Below, one piece after another: positions 37,474 through 54,308 of a stretch of 64,000 nucleotides of DNA. The stretch lies in assembly GCA_033675545.1 (NCBI GenBank), contig JAWDGP010000269.1, positions 1,145,001 through 1,209,000 of the forward strand, read 5' to 3'. The stretch comes from Elysia crispata. Lineage: Eukaryota > Mollusca > Gastropoda > Plakobranchidae. Under the pieces are notes generated by a model that saw nothing but the letters and a program-made list of their open reading frames with translations, had not been told where the DNA came from and did no database searches. Both the position numbers and the translations under genes were made by a program. Positions within the stretch are counted from its first letter, which is position 1. Every line of letters starts with the position of its first letter.

Positions 37474-38944
37474 AGTGAAGTCGTTTTAAATGAGTCATTC
37501 AATTTGAAAATTGGAAAACACTGAGAACAATTATATTTGCTTCATCGTAGCTAATTTGGCAATAAAATTGGTCAAATTAATTACAATAAATGTATAATGA
37601 AATTCCAATGTATTTTTCAGTCTAAACACATAATTTTTCTTCATTTTTCTTTTACCAAGCGGAACAGTGATATTGTCAGATCAAATCTCAGTAAATTTCA
37701 TTACTGCACATTGAGTGGTTTTGTAGGGGATAGTGGAGAAAGAAATCGAAGTTGCCTTTTACAATACAGATTTACAGAAAAAAGTGATTTAAAAAAAATT
37801 ACTGAACAAAATGAATGTGAAAAATGTTCGTGTTATGATATTCCCAATTCAGTGAATTTTGTCTCCTTGTAGTTTAACCCATAACGATCACCTGTCTACA
37901 GGCATAAGAGGTAAAAGTTTTAGTCACCGCTGTCCTTATCTTTATCGTGTCTCAATCCTTCTTGATTTCCTTTGCTTTTTTCGGTGCGGTTCTCAAAGAT
38001 CAAAGCTGCTTCTCATGACTTTCACTCTAATATTAGGTTGATCGGGGACTGTTTGGTGTTGGAGTTCTCCAAAGCCTTTGCAGAATATAACAGATACTAT
38101 AATTATGTTTTTGCAAGGATGACCTCTGAGCTCCGAGTGAATTTAAGGCATACTGGCTAAACCAAGAGATGTAGATGATAAAATTGGTAACTGCCACTTT
38201 CATAAATTTGCACTTAACTGATGTTGTCGCATCTGCAAAATCTCTGATATTGAAGAGCTTTCAAAGTTTTCTCACCTGTTTTCCAATTCGACTGTGTGCT
38301 GCATCATTCTGATACCATGAGTGGCTCGAAATTTCGGAATGAAAAAATTTTTTTTCATCATTGTGAAAAAAGTACAGCTTTTGTTTTGATCACCTGGGCA
38401 ATAATTATTGTCAAGTCACAGTGTAGTTTATGTATCTCTCAGACTTTCGATGAGCTTTTGAAATGTGAGAGAGATGTCTTCATCTTTCCATCCTTATATA
38501 GTTTCGGGTCATAAAATCGCATGGTCCATTCTTTGCAAGTTTACTCATGGTTTTGATGTCTGTTTTGAGAAGCATGTAAATCTTTTGAAGACCTGCAAAT
38601 AGCTTAAAAAGACCGGGATGAGTGCAACTGGCCTCAGCATGTATTTACAAGCATGTCTAGCTGCTCTGCATTTTGTGCGCTGCAGCTTGTATCCTAAATG
38701 TCGATACATTTGTTAATGTTTCAATGTTACATATGTTTTGACAGGCTTCGTATTTATCATTTCATAAGGATGACAAAGCCATCTTTAGCGTCTTGATTAT
38801 TCTGTAGACATTACTTAAAGTGAAAGATAGTGCTTCATGAGCAAAGTTGTACTCTTTTTTTTTTTTGCATGTTAGAGACAGTTACATGAATGAAGAATGG
38901 ATAATTCAAAGTAGAGCCGGCCTAACATAATATCTCACTGAAAA
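37474..38944. other. Unrecognised, mostly non-coding DNA
   Basis: Open frames of 60-91 codons on the plus strand at 37597-38514 have mixed composition but no family resemblance, start context or splice pattern that I can defend. Confidence 0.4.
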
Positions 38945-39900
38945 TGAGAACATAAATACCTCGGTCCAGAAAGGAGGCTTCCCCGGAGTCTCCGGCTGCT
39001 TAAAGCATGCAACGATGATCTGGTAAGCTATTCAAAGAGCTAAATCGGAGAAACTTAACCTTGACATTATTTGGTTGGACTTAGCAAATGCTTATGGATC
39101 GGTACCACGCCAAATGATTCAGTTAGCCCTGAGGATGTACCATGTTCCGGAGGATGTACAAGTGATGCTAAATGACTTTTTCAGCAGTTTTCGGGTGAGG
39201 TTCTCCACTAATAGCTACACCACAGACAGAATCAACTTGGTAATTGGGATCGCCATGGGATGTATCACATCCCAATCCTGTTCGTCATGGCTCTGGAAGT
39301 CATCTTGAAAGCAGCAGAAGATAGCGCAGGTTCGGGAACATCTAGGCGGTGGTTGCTACATGTCCCCTTTGAGTGCATTCATGGATGATACCACCACAAT
39401 CTGCTCAAATGAAGACGAAACACACTGAATGCTACAGCGCTTTGGTGTCTTAATGACATGGTGCAGGATGAAATTCAAACCAAAGAAATTTCGCAGTCTC
39501 TCAGAAAAGAAAGGTATGATAGATGCAACGACGACATTCACAGTAACCAATCAGCAGATACCAATGGTCAATCAAGAGCCAGATAAGAGCCTGGGGAGAT
39601 ACAAGTATTACGACTCATCCATAAAGATACCAAAAGAGGACTCAACTGTAGAAACAGTAGAACTTGCTATCAAAGGCTAACTATCCATCAATAGATGTGG
39701 CCGTCAGAGTAATTTGAAAATGTGGTGCCTACAGCTCATGCTAACTCCGAAGCTCCTCTGGCCACTCCTTGCCTATGAAATAATAGAGGCTAAGATCGAT
39801 AAGTTCACCGGGAGGAGGTTAGGCGTACTTCCGGGTCTCACAGATGTGGCAATGTTCTACCGTAAAGCAAAGCTGAGACCCCCACTAAAATCCATCTAGG
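38945..39900 (+). mobile_element. Decayed reverse-transcriptase fragment (non-LTR-like)
   Basis: Plus-strand text reads VQKGGFPGVSGCLKH, then WLDLANAYGSVPRQ, then a GIAMGC motif, a DDTT catalytic-box-like motif (about 39384) and a C-terminal part with GRRLGVLPGL. This is a reverse-transcriptase lineage common in aquatic invertebrate genomes; I do not assign a clade. It is interrupted in several places and lacks the 5' part, so it is a fossil. Its right edge abuts the start of the LAMTOR2-side copy of the duplicated segment (about 39945). Confidence 0.7.
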
Positions 39901-42360
39901 AAGAATATAATTGTAAAAGACGGATAGGAAATGACTTCGTACAAGAAAAAAAAACCTACACGGAGACCAAGAAGAGATAAATGATGCATGCTTTTGTGCG
40001 TTTTGATAACATTTTGCTTTTGTTATGTAATTTTTCTTTAAATTAATTTTTTCTTAACTTTTTCAATATTTGAAAAGTAGCTCTTTTAGACTGAAAGGAT
40101 GATGATATGATGAGAGTGATTTAAAAAAAAAAAAAAAACATTTAAAAACGATATAGTCCAAATCAAAAGTGAACAACCCGACCGTAAGAAGCAAAGCCTG
40201 GAGCTTGCACTTTGTACTAACTGATGAAGAACCAACCCTATTTTTTAATATATCAGGCCTATTTGTACAGATAGGAAAAAATCCACGATAATAGATTTAC
40301 ATGTATATTCTTATATACAGGCTACATTAACAAGCAGCATTATAGTGTAACCAAAAAAAAAAAATCAAACGATCCCCTATGTAAAATAGGGACTTACCCT
40401 ATTCCCTGTTTTATAGCAGCTCAATTGTTATATTCTAATTTAATTTTCCTCATAAATTAAGATTCATCTGCCTTTTAAGATGCTTGTGAGTGAGATACAA
40501 ATCGTATTAAATCTCCCCCTCCCCTGAACTCCCAACCAACTCAGAATAAATGGCATTATATTTCTTATTATTGATATCTATAGGCTTTCCCCTTTTGCAA
40601 GATAAATGTAAATTGTAATAATTAAAGACAATCCATCCATATGTCTTTATTTTTTAGTCAAAGACATATTTCCGCTAATAATGAAAAATGAAATTTTTTT
40701 TTAACAAGTTGCATACTGCAATTTATCTGCACTGTTACCCATCTCCTAAAACTACTGAATCAATGCTGATCACGTTTTATGTTGTTGTTCTCGTTTCTGT
40801 TTTTGTTGTTTTGACCAAAACTACGCTATTTTTTTTCTTTTCAAATTAAGTAGTTTGATTGCCCAGTTCTTATGTATCATCTAAATTACCAAGGATATTT
40901 GTATGTTGCAGGTTATGTCAGTTGAATTAAATTTATTTTATTGTTTTAAGCATGACCACTTCAATGTGATCACCATACTCCAGACAATGATCTGAAGTTG
41001 TAACCTTTTTAATTGTAAATAATTAAATGCTTTCCATTGTACTTTTATTTATTTATAGACATATGCTTTTCCCTTATCAACTCACGCTAAGAGGTGACGT
41101 ACTTTCAGAAAAGCCCACTAAATAGGCATTTGCAATAATTCAATTTATTTGGACAGGATTTAAAAAAATTAAGCACGGGCTCAATCTTCAGAATAACAAA
41201 TCTAAAATGTTTGTGTGTTGTAAATCATTTGATGAGATGTTTTTTTATGCCTATCATTCATAGGTATGGCCTCGAAAAGAGATCATTTACTGAAACATTT
41301 TTTTTAAATGATTAGTCATTGCAAGGTTGATACTTGCTTCAATATTTAAAAACATAATTTCAGTAGCTTTGAATCTGACTATGGATATCAAAAATTATGG
41401 CATACTCAAGAAGTTGTAGTTATAGATCTAATCTCTGAGTGAAAAATAAATTGTTGAATGATTGCAAAACTGCTTTTAGTATTCTTGAAATCAATTATCT
41501 GAACTGATTGCATTACTTTTTGCAAACTTCTTGTAATCCTTTTCTCATCTGTTTAGAACATAAAAAAACATTAAGGTCTTTGCTTGGGCCCACACTTTTT
41601 AAACACCAGGCATTCAATATATACAATACCATAGAAACAATTCATAATATACTTTCGGTTTATTACAAATTAAAAAAAAAAAAAAAAGATTTACAGTTCC
41701 AGGAATTTTTATTTGGTAACATTGTAACATTTATGTCTCATCCATTACAAATGGGTTGCCAGAATCTCACATCACATTCAAAGTTGTTAAATATCATGAG
41801 CTACCAAATGTTGAAAATTGTACTTAAACCAACAGAACTATGTGAAGAGATATTGTTACTCTTTCTTTTTTTAAGAGTAAGGCTGAAAGGTATCCATCTT
41901 CTTTTTGTACACATTAGAAACAGAAAATGACATCAAATATAACTTCAAGAATTGGCTATCATTTTCTGTTTCAAACTTCCTCACACGGACATAAAAAAAA
42001 ATGCAGAGCAGATTTCTAAAGTAAAAGTGTGTGCTGTGGTTAAATAGTAAAGAAATAGCGCAAAGTTGGGTCTCTAAAACAGGTTTGAGTTTTTATATTT
42101 GATTAAATGAACTCTCCTGTATTCAGCATTGACTTGTACAAAAGCTTGGACTATTCACTTGAACTTCAATCAGACTAGAGATTAGTAAAATTAAAATCCC
42201 AAATACATGAAATGGCTATTTTTACAGTTCACTAAGCATCCCTTTCATGAACTTTAAATTAAATGGACTTCAACTCAGAATATATGTTCCTGTTCTATAA
42301 TAATGGGAACAAATCGGTGTTTGCATTTTTTTTTTTGGATTGGCTTATAAAGAAAAGATT

Positions 42361-42366
42361 TTTATT
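42361..42366 (-). terminator. Candidate LAMTOR2 polyadenylation signal AATAAA
   Basis: On the minus strand it lies about 250 bp after the LAMTOR2 stop codon. It is a canonical hexamer in AT-rich sequence. Others further on cannot be excluded. Confidence 0.4.
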
Positions 42367-42616
42367 TTAAAATGGGTCCCAAATGCTTGAAACTTTGTCA
42401 GTCACATTATGACATTATGAAAAGCACTAAAGTTTCAATTGTTTTTTTTACTTTGAAGACTCCATTCTTATGATTAAAGTGGTACAGAATTATTGGATTG
42501 AATGATAATATATTTGACTTACGACTTTATCGTAAAACAGTCAATTTATATGTAATGAAGGCATTGCATGATATACCAGCACCACTGCAGTTAAACTTAA
42601 AGTACAAATATTTAGG

Positions 42617-45600
42617 TCAAGATGATGCAATCTGAGACAAAGGTTCCTCCAGGTATGTTGACATTGCAGTGATCTATAAAGATATAGGAAAACAAGATAC
42701 AATGTATATTATAAATAGAGCATTTTAAGAGAATTTATTATTGTTGAGCTTATATTTTTTTTTCACTTGTTAACCTCTGAAACCCTCATAGGGCAAGCAG
42801 AAAGACAGTATTGTAACATCTGTTCTAAAAGTGTTGATAGAATCAGCTTCAAAACACAGCATGTCTGATTGAGACTTTTGTTATTTTTTTTTTTAAGTTT
42901 GCATTCAATTGACATGATCTTTGGCTGTGAATATTGAGGTTGATCTTGAAGTGAATGAGCCATATGAGGTAATATAAACCAATGCACATTCCCATTTTGC
43001 AGTGATTTATTGCTATATTAACTTGAACTTTGTTACTATGTTTCAATGTAACCCAAATGAAATGAAAGAAAACGACAAGACAAGAGATAAAGAAGAGCAT
43101 TTGAAGAGAGAGAGAGAGAGAGTTAGTTGTGCATATGGTAGATTGGACTAAGGGCTCCATCATCTTCACTTCTCCTATTCTAGACCCAATGGTTTTTTTT
43201 TCATTAATATCTCTTACTCAACAATGTACCTTTTTGCCTTGACTTTATCAGTGCAGTAAGACTTACAACACTAGCTCTGTTTTTAACCTTCATTATATTA
43301 AACCAGTATCTCAATCTATTCAAGCACATATCTGACCAATTATGGTGATAAATATATATATATATACAGTTGAGTCCGCTTATTTCGGAGTCATTCGGAT
43401 AAAAAAAGGACTTCGAATTATCCGAAATTTGAATTATCAGAATATCTAGAGAAAGAGAGTTAAAAAAATGAGGATGACAGATCAGGAATGTCATACAAGT
43501 GTGCAGGGGGGTGGGCCTAATCTCTTTCTATCTTGCAGCCTTATTGCAGACTCTTGCCTGTAACAGTAGGTGGACACACACACATTCACACACCAGAATC
43601 ACTTGCCGCGCGGAGCATAACACTACATGTACTTTTATTTACGAGCCTGGAAAAAATGCTTTCACTGTGTCAGAATAAAAAAGCACACCAAATTCACTTC
43701 AAATTAACCGGATCTTTATTTGAAAATTCGAAATAACCAATATTTTTTTAATAAAGCTTAAATAGAGCAATATTCAGTAAAATTAGACGTCTTTGAAATA
43801 TCCAATAATTCGAACTATCTGGATTCGAATTATTTGAACTCAACTGTCTATATAAATAAATATATATATATATATATATATATATGCTGTTCAAAGGCCT
43901 AATTCTTACACATTGATCTGTCCATTACAGATTATATTAGAAACAAAGGTCCTCAATAAAGGGCTCTCAGATATTGTCATGCTGATTTATAAATGCCTTA
44001 TTCAATTTTTGGTGATTTCTTGATAATACAATTTTTGCATTCTTTATAATGATTTCTTCATTTTGTTTGAGCCCTAATAGGTTTTGGTTCCTAAATACAT
44101 GTATTCGAATTATTTAAATGCTATCACTAGTAAAACATTCGTTTTATAGTCGAAAAAAAAAATATTTTTTTTTTTGCAAAACTCAAAACAGGTAAAATTG
44201 AGATAGGCATTTATCAAATGAGCATGACGATATTTAAAAGTTGTTTTTTTAATTAGGGAGTTTTGAATACTTCATAACTCATAAATGGACTCTGCTTTAG
44301 TGTTTCACTTTCAGCAGTAAAAGGATCTTAGGTCTACCCATTTGACTAGGGATCATGGCAGTCTTAATGGCATTGTAATATACTTTGTCAAAGCAGTAAC
44401 AGATCCGGTAGTCTTACCTAGCACGGTTCTGCTATTTCCTTTAAGATAAAAGGTCAACCCAGAAAAATAATGGGGTTTTTTTTATTTCAAATCATAAACT
44501 GTTTTATTTGTTTCCTTCAACAACATCGATAGGTAACACTTTAAAATGTTGGAAAAAAAAGGAACTTTAGAAATAGTCAGTCGACTGCTTCCAATTTTCG
44601 TCAAAAAGTAAAACAAAATGGTTGCAAAAAATGGCGATTAGAAAAGAGAAATTTGGCATTTTTAGGGATTAGTGTTCTATCAACTTCAGACTGAGAGCAA
44701 GCTCAATTTTTTTTTTTTCAACTAATCAAGCTTAAAAAATCTATAAAGCATCTCTTGCTTTGAAACGTTTTAGGGTAAAAAATCATTTATAATAGAGCTG
44801 ACTACAAACAGTTGATGCCTTGAACATATGCCTCACCTTAGTTTTGAGCATTCCAAAACTAACATTTTCACTAGAACACAGGCAGAGAAGCAAATTGGCA
44901 ACTTTTGTGATTGCAATCTTTCCCAGCTGGATGAGTAAAAAAAGGTTCAAAAACATACAAAAATAAATAAAGTGATGATAATCTGTGAATTTAAGGGGAG
45001 GAAAACTGTTTACACATGTAACAAAACAAAAACAACAACTAAACATGAAATAAAGTCTGTCACTGCATGATTTTCATTAAAGCAATCTCTCTCATTTTAA
45101 TAGTTTACGATAAAATTGTGTGTAAAACTTACATTTGATATTTTTTAAGCATCTGAGAAATTAAAATAGATAAGCAAATAACACATTTTTTTAAAGAAAA
45201 ATTTAATATTTGACTAAACACAATTGCTAAAGAGTACTAAATTTGATTGTTACAATCCCAAAGATAAGGTTCCGAAGTTAGAGATAAAAAGATACATGTG
45301 TAAATATTTGAAACTTCTTGCACACGAAATCGCTAAAGCTATTTTGGACAACCCAGTTTATTCTTTGTTTCTGCATTTCTTATGGATTTTGTGAAGAGAA
45401 CAGCAATAAACTTATATCTCTGCTTTTCAATATATTAGCATGATGCCTTTCATATCCTCATTATTCAGCTAAGGATGATAATATTAATCATTAAACTGAC
45501 CAAATTTCTTACTACCATATTTATAGTTCTGACATTTTCAACCTCTGCTGTTTTATTTTTTAAGTTGTTTTAAGTCATGTAAACAATACTATTTACCCTA

Positions 45601-48153
45601 AAAAATTCTTACCTTACTAGAGCTTTGAAGGTGTGAAAGTTAGTTTTATATGTTTTCTAGGAAAATATGGTAGTTTTTTGTATATTTAAATGGGCGAAAG
45701 GTCTTGTTGAAAGAGGCATAAGGGTCAGAACTTCCTACCTTGCACTCTACCAATACACAGTCAAGTTTGCTATCATCTAATGAAAGCTGTCCACTCTTTT
45801 GGAAAGAAGTCCAGATATTGCTTGCTATGGCTCCAGCTGCTGAAGCATCTTTATCTCCAAATCCAGAAAAGGCAAGCAAAGATCCTTCACTATTGAGAAG
45901 CCTGGGAAAGATTCATATGATGGTAAGAAATTGCAAATGATTCATTCAATATTTTTGAAAAATGAAATTCACAATGTACAAACTCACCTTAAAAAAGAAA
46001 TTTGCAGAATATATAATACATACAAAACCAGGAAAATTCTTTCTTCTGATTATGAAATAACATCTCTTCTCTTTGTCTCTCATAAACAGTAAAAACAATA
46101 CATCAAAGGTGTCTTCACTTCAATTGCTTTTATAACCCATACTACTTCCATGGAAAGATATGTTTCAAAAAGAAAAAGTCTTTATTTCATTGCTTTCATT
46201 TAAGTGTGTTTGGGTTTTATTTTAAATCACTTTCTTTTCTGAGTTCCCTAGACACTACTATTTCTAAGATTTACATTACTCCCATCTCCTTTCTGTGTTG
46301 CTCTCCTCAGCCTTCTGTTCACTTTTTATCATAGGACAGTTTTCTCCTTCACCTATTATTCGTTTTTCACTTCCTTTTTACCCACCCTGAACTCCTTTTT
46401 CGTCTGCTTCTGTGCACAGAGGCATCTCCTTTTCTCACTTTACCCATATGATTACCTCCAACACCCTTATTTTTCATCCTTGCTCAGGTCTACTTCATCT
46501 AATTTCACTCCCTCTTATCCTTGTCCAAGTGGCCTATTACTTTATTCCCCTTACTCATTTTTTTTCTTTCTCAGATCTATTCATAGTTTATTACGTTTAC
46601 CCTACTCCCTCTTCTCTCTTCTTCCTAATTCTACTGGCGTTCCCCTTTTAATTTTTACTTCCACTTCTATACGTGTAAGTTTTGGCCTAAGTTCAGGATA
46701 ACTAAGGTTGAAGGTTCAATAGAATGCATTATTGTGGTATTTAAAATCTGAAGTTAGTTTTACTTCCGCTAAGTTCCCGAATTATTTTATACAAAGGATT
46801 TCTATCAAACCAAGTCCAAGGATAGACCTAGTTGAATAGAACCCAATCCCACCATGATCAATCGTGATGCATCACAGTATCAAACCTTTAAAAGTACCCT
46901 ATTGTCAGTCCAACACTCTATTTACTTAACTTTCTAGCGTTGCAAACACCAGTTAGTTCAAAGATCTTTCTCTTGCAAACTGCCAGCTTTTTTTTGCAGA
47001 GGCATACTCTCAGATTTAATGAGAGTTTAGATAGTTTAGTTGTCATAAGCAATCTTCAGTAAAACAAGCAGAGTTCATTTTCAATAAGTCTTTGTGAAGA
47101 CTAAGCAACAGATAGACCTAGAAGGCACCAACACAAAACTGGCGTAGACTATAATGCATTATTAAACTCAGTAACATGAATGAGATGAGAGGAAAGAGGA
47201 GACTTGCCCCACCTCAGGATCAGGGATCAAAGTCTAGGCCATATGATGACAAACCCTGTCAGTGAGATGTGCTCCTTTTAATTGTTTAAAAAAAATGCTT
47301 TTATATTTCAGCTGGAGTTGGATGCAATGATGATTGAATTTTAGGAGTTGTGAGGTCTACAAGTTGGGTAGCAGACACAAACATTTGTTAAAACTATGTC
47401 TATTTCATTTACTCTGAAATTTTTCTTTTAGTTGAAAGCTGATTGTTCAACAAAAGAGTGGTCTTACTATGTGTTGTTTAATAATTAATTTGATGAAAAG
47501 GACTTCACAAATTACAATGACATGAAAGCAAAGAGGATCAGGACAGAGAGCCATTGAGTTTGACAATGACATAGTAATTTTAACAAATCCACATACCACC
47601 TTATTCATTTTATTTCATCTGCATATATAGATCTAGCTGAATCACATGAAAAACGTAAGATCAGAATTCAGATTTAGAGGAGAAAATAAAAAAGGTCAGA
47701 TGTCTGTCTTGAATTGTTCTGTAAGCATCAGATGGATATCAAGATATCAACCAAGATATCAAAAAACAAAGAGCAAGCCCTTAAATATCAAAATTGATGG
47801 TTCTGTGATATTACCCTTAGAGATCTAGATATCATATATATGCAATGGAAGCAAGTGTCACCACGCTATCAAATTATGTAATTGTGGTCACATCTCTGTC
47901 CTAGCTGCACTGCGAAAAAATAACTTTAATTGGAACCTCTTAAGATTCTAGCTTCTGAGTCTGATTCTATATTGCATAAATTTTTTAATAGCCATTAGTT
48001 CTGTATCCCCTTAAGCCTTGCTATCAAGTGGAGAGAGAATGCTGAATCAGAAACAAACTAAAATAGTCTTGAGAATCATGTCTTAAGACTTGCTTTTGAA
48101 ATTTAAGGCTGCGCAGAACAAGAGAAAAAAAACAGTGCCATTTTACATTATTT

Positions 48154-48240
<87 letters not shown>

Positions 48241-48337
48241 TGTTTCTTGTGATCGTGCAAGTCACTTACAGTGTGCTGCCTATTCCCCCAGTGTTAGCCT
48301 GGCTCAGAACATCGGAAAGAGCCCTTGGTTTCAACAT
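42617..48337 (-). CDS. LAMTOR2: LAMTOR2, Ragulator complex subunit p14 (four coding exons)
   Basis: LAMTOR2 is a roadblock/LC7-fold subunit that pairs with LAMTOR3 in the lysosomal Ragulator, which recruits Rag GTPases and mTORC1 and scaffolds MEK/ERK signalling. The exons on the minus strand are 48337-48270 (MLKPRALSDVLSQANTGG...), 45901-45739 (...EGSLLAFSGFGDKDAS..., AIASNIW), 44926-44837 (IAITKVANLLLC, FGMLK) and 42673-42617 (YLEEPLSQIASS, TGA at 42619-42617). All introns have GT donors and AG acceptors (GTAAGT, GTAGGA, GTGAGG; CCCAG, TCCAG, TATAG) and the phases match. The total is 378 nt, 125 residues, equal to the human protein and collinear with it. An upstream in-frame ATG (48346) would add MVK; I chose 48337 because it aligns with the family start. 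Intron 1 carries an AG microsatellite, and the intron between exons 3 and 4 carries a MITE. It looks functional; its dead paralogue is at 8930-12706. Confidence 0.93.
43367..43846. mobile_element. pogo/Tc1-mariner-type MITE
   Basis: It is flanked by terminal inverted repeats starting CAGTTGAGT and rich in TTCGAATTAT words at both ends (43367-43445 and 43770-43846). It inserted into a TA-rich site, and TA repeats lie on both sides (43346-43366, 43859-43886). At about 480 bp with no transposase, it is non-autonomous. It lies in a LAMTOR2 intron and is absent from the pseudogene copy, so it inserted after the duplication or was lost there. Confidence 0.75.
46641..48156. other. LAMTOR2 intron 1 and unassigned AT-rich DNA
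   Basis: Homology with the left locus stops near 46637. The rest of intron 1 has no recognisable element apart from the AG array that ends it. Confidence 0.5.
48157..48236. repeat. (AG)n microsatellite in LAMTOR2 intron 1
   Basis: About 40 AG units, ending only about 30 bp from the exon 1 donor. On the LAMTOR2 sense strand it is a CT tract shortly after the 5' splice site. Confidence 0.95.
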
Positions 48338-48346
48338 CTTCACCAT

Positions 48347-52008
<3,662 letters not shown>

Positions 52009-54295
52009 TCAAGGTTTTGGGTTGTTTGATCTTCATGATACTGAATCATGCACTTCATCAATTAAGTAACTGATGTAAAATTTCCTTAATAATCAGCCTT
52101 TTCATAGTGGGTTAAAAGGAATCATGGTTTACCTTGTTATTGTGTATGAAAAACTATCCACTCAGACACAAACATTTGTATTTCTAACTTGGGTTGAAAA
52201 TTGAGAACATTTTACTTAAATACATATATTTGGTGCCTTGTAAAGTTGCCATCAAGCAACTCATCTTTTTTTTTTTTAAATAGGTGAACTATTTTTGGTC
52301 AACTATATTACCATTTAATAGTAAACCAAGTAATGTTAAAGGTGTATCATTTGCAAGGCCTTGATTTTATTGTACCCACATAAGACTCTTAGGGAATAAA
52401 GGGACATCAAAATTTTTAGATCTATTCAACCACTGCTGCATAAGTGAGTAACACTTGAAGAAGTTTATTTTGGTAAATTATCACTCAAGCCTCTAGGATG
52501 CAAAACATTTAGTGAAACAATGTGACAAACACTAAGTTTTCTATATCTTAAGGTTTACTTACAATTTTTTTTTTTTTCAGTTCTTTGCCTATTGATGATA
52601 CCTAATGAACGGTGCAAAGGTTGGTTGTAGGAAATGAAAGATGCACAATACTATGGGGTGGCACTTTAGATGCAGTTGGACTTATACAACTCTTTATCTG
52701 TTTGTTTGGGGGGTTTTTTATTATCTGTCTATGAATCTCTCTCCCCTTTCTGTTTCATAGGTTCTTTGATTAATTTTTCATCCCCTAAGTTTCTTGGAGA
52801 ATTTATTATGGAGACGGCAGCTTTTCATCAAGCTGTCGAGTATGGATTCCTTGAATTCTTTGGTGAATTTTGGTATGTTGGAGATATCTGTGTTTGAACA
52901 TTCAAGTGCAGTAGCCATAATAGTTTTGATATATTTTTGCAAGTGTAGACTGAAAACTGATAGCTATTTTGTCACAACACTGTGAACAAAATCTCATCAA
53001 TTTAAGAAACAAAAGCATTTTGCAAACAGCTGTGCCACACTAATTAAGCTGTCATCAGCACTCTTGTCTTACACAGATAGGATATGTAGAATTAAATTTG
53101 TTTGCATGCCTGCAACAGATAGATTTAGCAGGCATTTAACACCTAGCTCTTGTCGCTGTATGCAAAGGGAGTAGGCTTAGTGGAAAGCCAAGAGGAGTGT
53201 TGTTTTGGCTCGTCATCACGGATCTGAAGCAGAGTTTACTAGTTTTAAGAAATGCCAGGTAGTATTGAACTTTGACTGAGAATGACAGTGGTCTGTTTAA
53301 TTTATTTTTTTCTGTAGTTGATGGTTGTTTGGTCAACAAATGAGGTTTATAAGGGTAGAGATAATAAATGTACAAAAAGAGATTGGGCATGGAGGAGACA
53401 GATGAGTTTATTAAGTCAAAGTATCCATGTGCTCCAATGCAATTTTTTTTTTACTTTTTTTGGTCATCAAGTCTTATCACTGTATATAGTATACACAAAT
53501 TGATACAAAAAAATGTCTTGTGAGCTGAAACTTGAACTGTATTATTAGGTTGTGTTTAATCTCTCTCAGTCTTCTTGTAGCAGGATTTTGCAAGAGACCA
53601 TTTTTTAAGTTTCTTTCATTTCCTTTGGGGATGATTTTGTGGCAAGTATGAACATTTAGGAATAAAGCATCAGAAAAGATCCCACAGTCAAGATATTTGC
53701 AACAGCAGCAAGCATCCTGCCAAATGGAAATTAAAAACTGTTCAACTGTTATTCTGAATTTATTTCTAAATTTTTTTAACAGCAATTTCCAATTTATAGC
53801 ATTGAGAGAAGTTTCCTTCTATGACTTAATCATTTCTCCCTGTATGAAATTTTTACTTTGTTGACATTTGCAGTACGTGTGTAAGTATATATATATATAT
53901 ACATATACATGTATAAGTCTTCATGTAGCAGGATTGTGATATATAAAGAAAGTCAAATGCAAAGAACATCAATGCTTTTTTACCACAGTGCGTTGGTTGT
54001 GAATGTCAAATTTTAAATGGTTTGTATGACAGCACATTTATTGACTTTGTGTTTGGCCTTCAGATCAGCACATTGCAATTGAATCTCAAAAAAAAGTTTT
54101 TCAATCAAAAGCTTGTTATTGTTGAGAGAATTGAAGAGGCCATAAAAGCTAATATCAAATAAATGGTTTATGCAGCCAAAATGTGAGATTTCAAATTCTA
54201 TAAAAAGTGTGAAAGAGTCATACAAAATTCAGTGTGAGTTCTAGAACTTTGGAAATACATGTACTTATTTATATATAATTTTACCTCTGTACCAG
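52009..54295. other. Non-coding DNA upstream of the first PRXL2A coding exon
   Basis: AT-rich with no supported exon. It probably contains part of a 5' UTR intron, because the PRXL2A coding exon opens after an acceptor-like GTACCAG (AG at 54294-54295). A short TA/ATAC run lies near 53886-53915. Confidence 0.4.
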
Positions 54296-54308
54296 GCTAT
54301 TGCAAAAC

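Larger units (their letters stand above)
39945..46640 (+). repeat. LAMTOR2-side copy of the duplicated segment
   Basis: The blocks shared with the left locus are: 39945-40920 with 7245-8765 (direct) and 15110-16180 (inverted); 40920-41830 with 14270-15110 (inverted only); 41835-43080 with 8768-9380 (direct, contains exon 4); and 44440-46640 with 11360-14240 (direct, contains exons 3 and 2). Here the blocks lie in one continuous order around an intact gene, so this is the better guess for the ancestral arrangement. Confidence 0.75.

Noticed and set aside
45740-46701. Plus-strand frames over the LAMTOR2 exon 2 region (45740-45940, 46480-46701)
   Set aside because: They are antisense shadows of LAMTOR2 exon 2 and of duplicated non-coding DNA.
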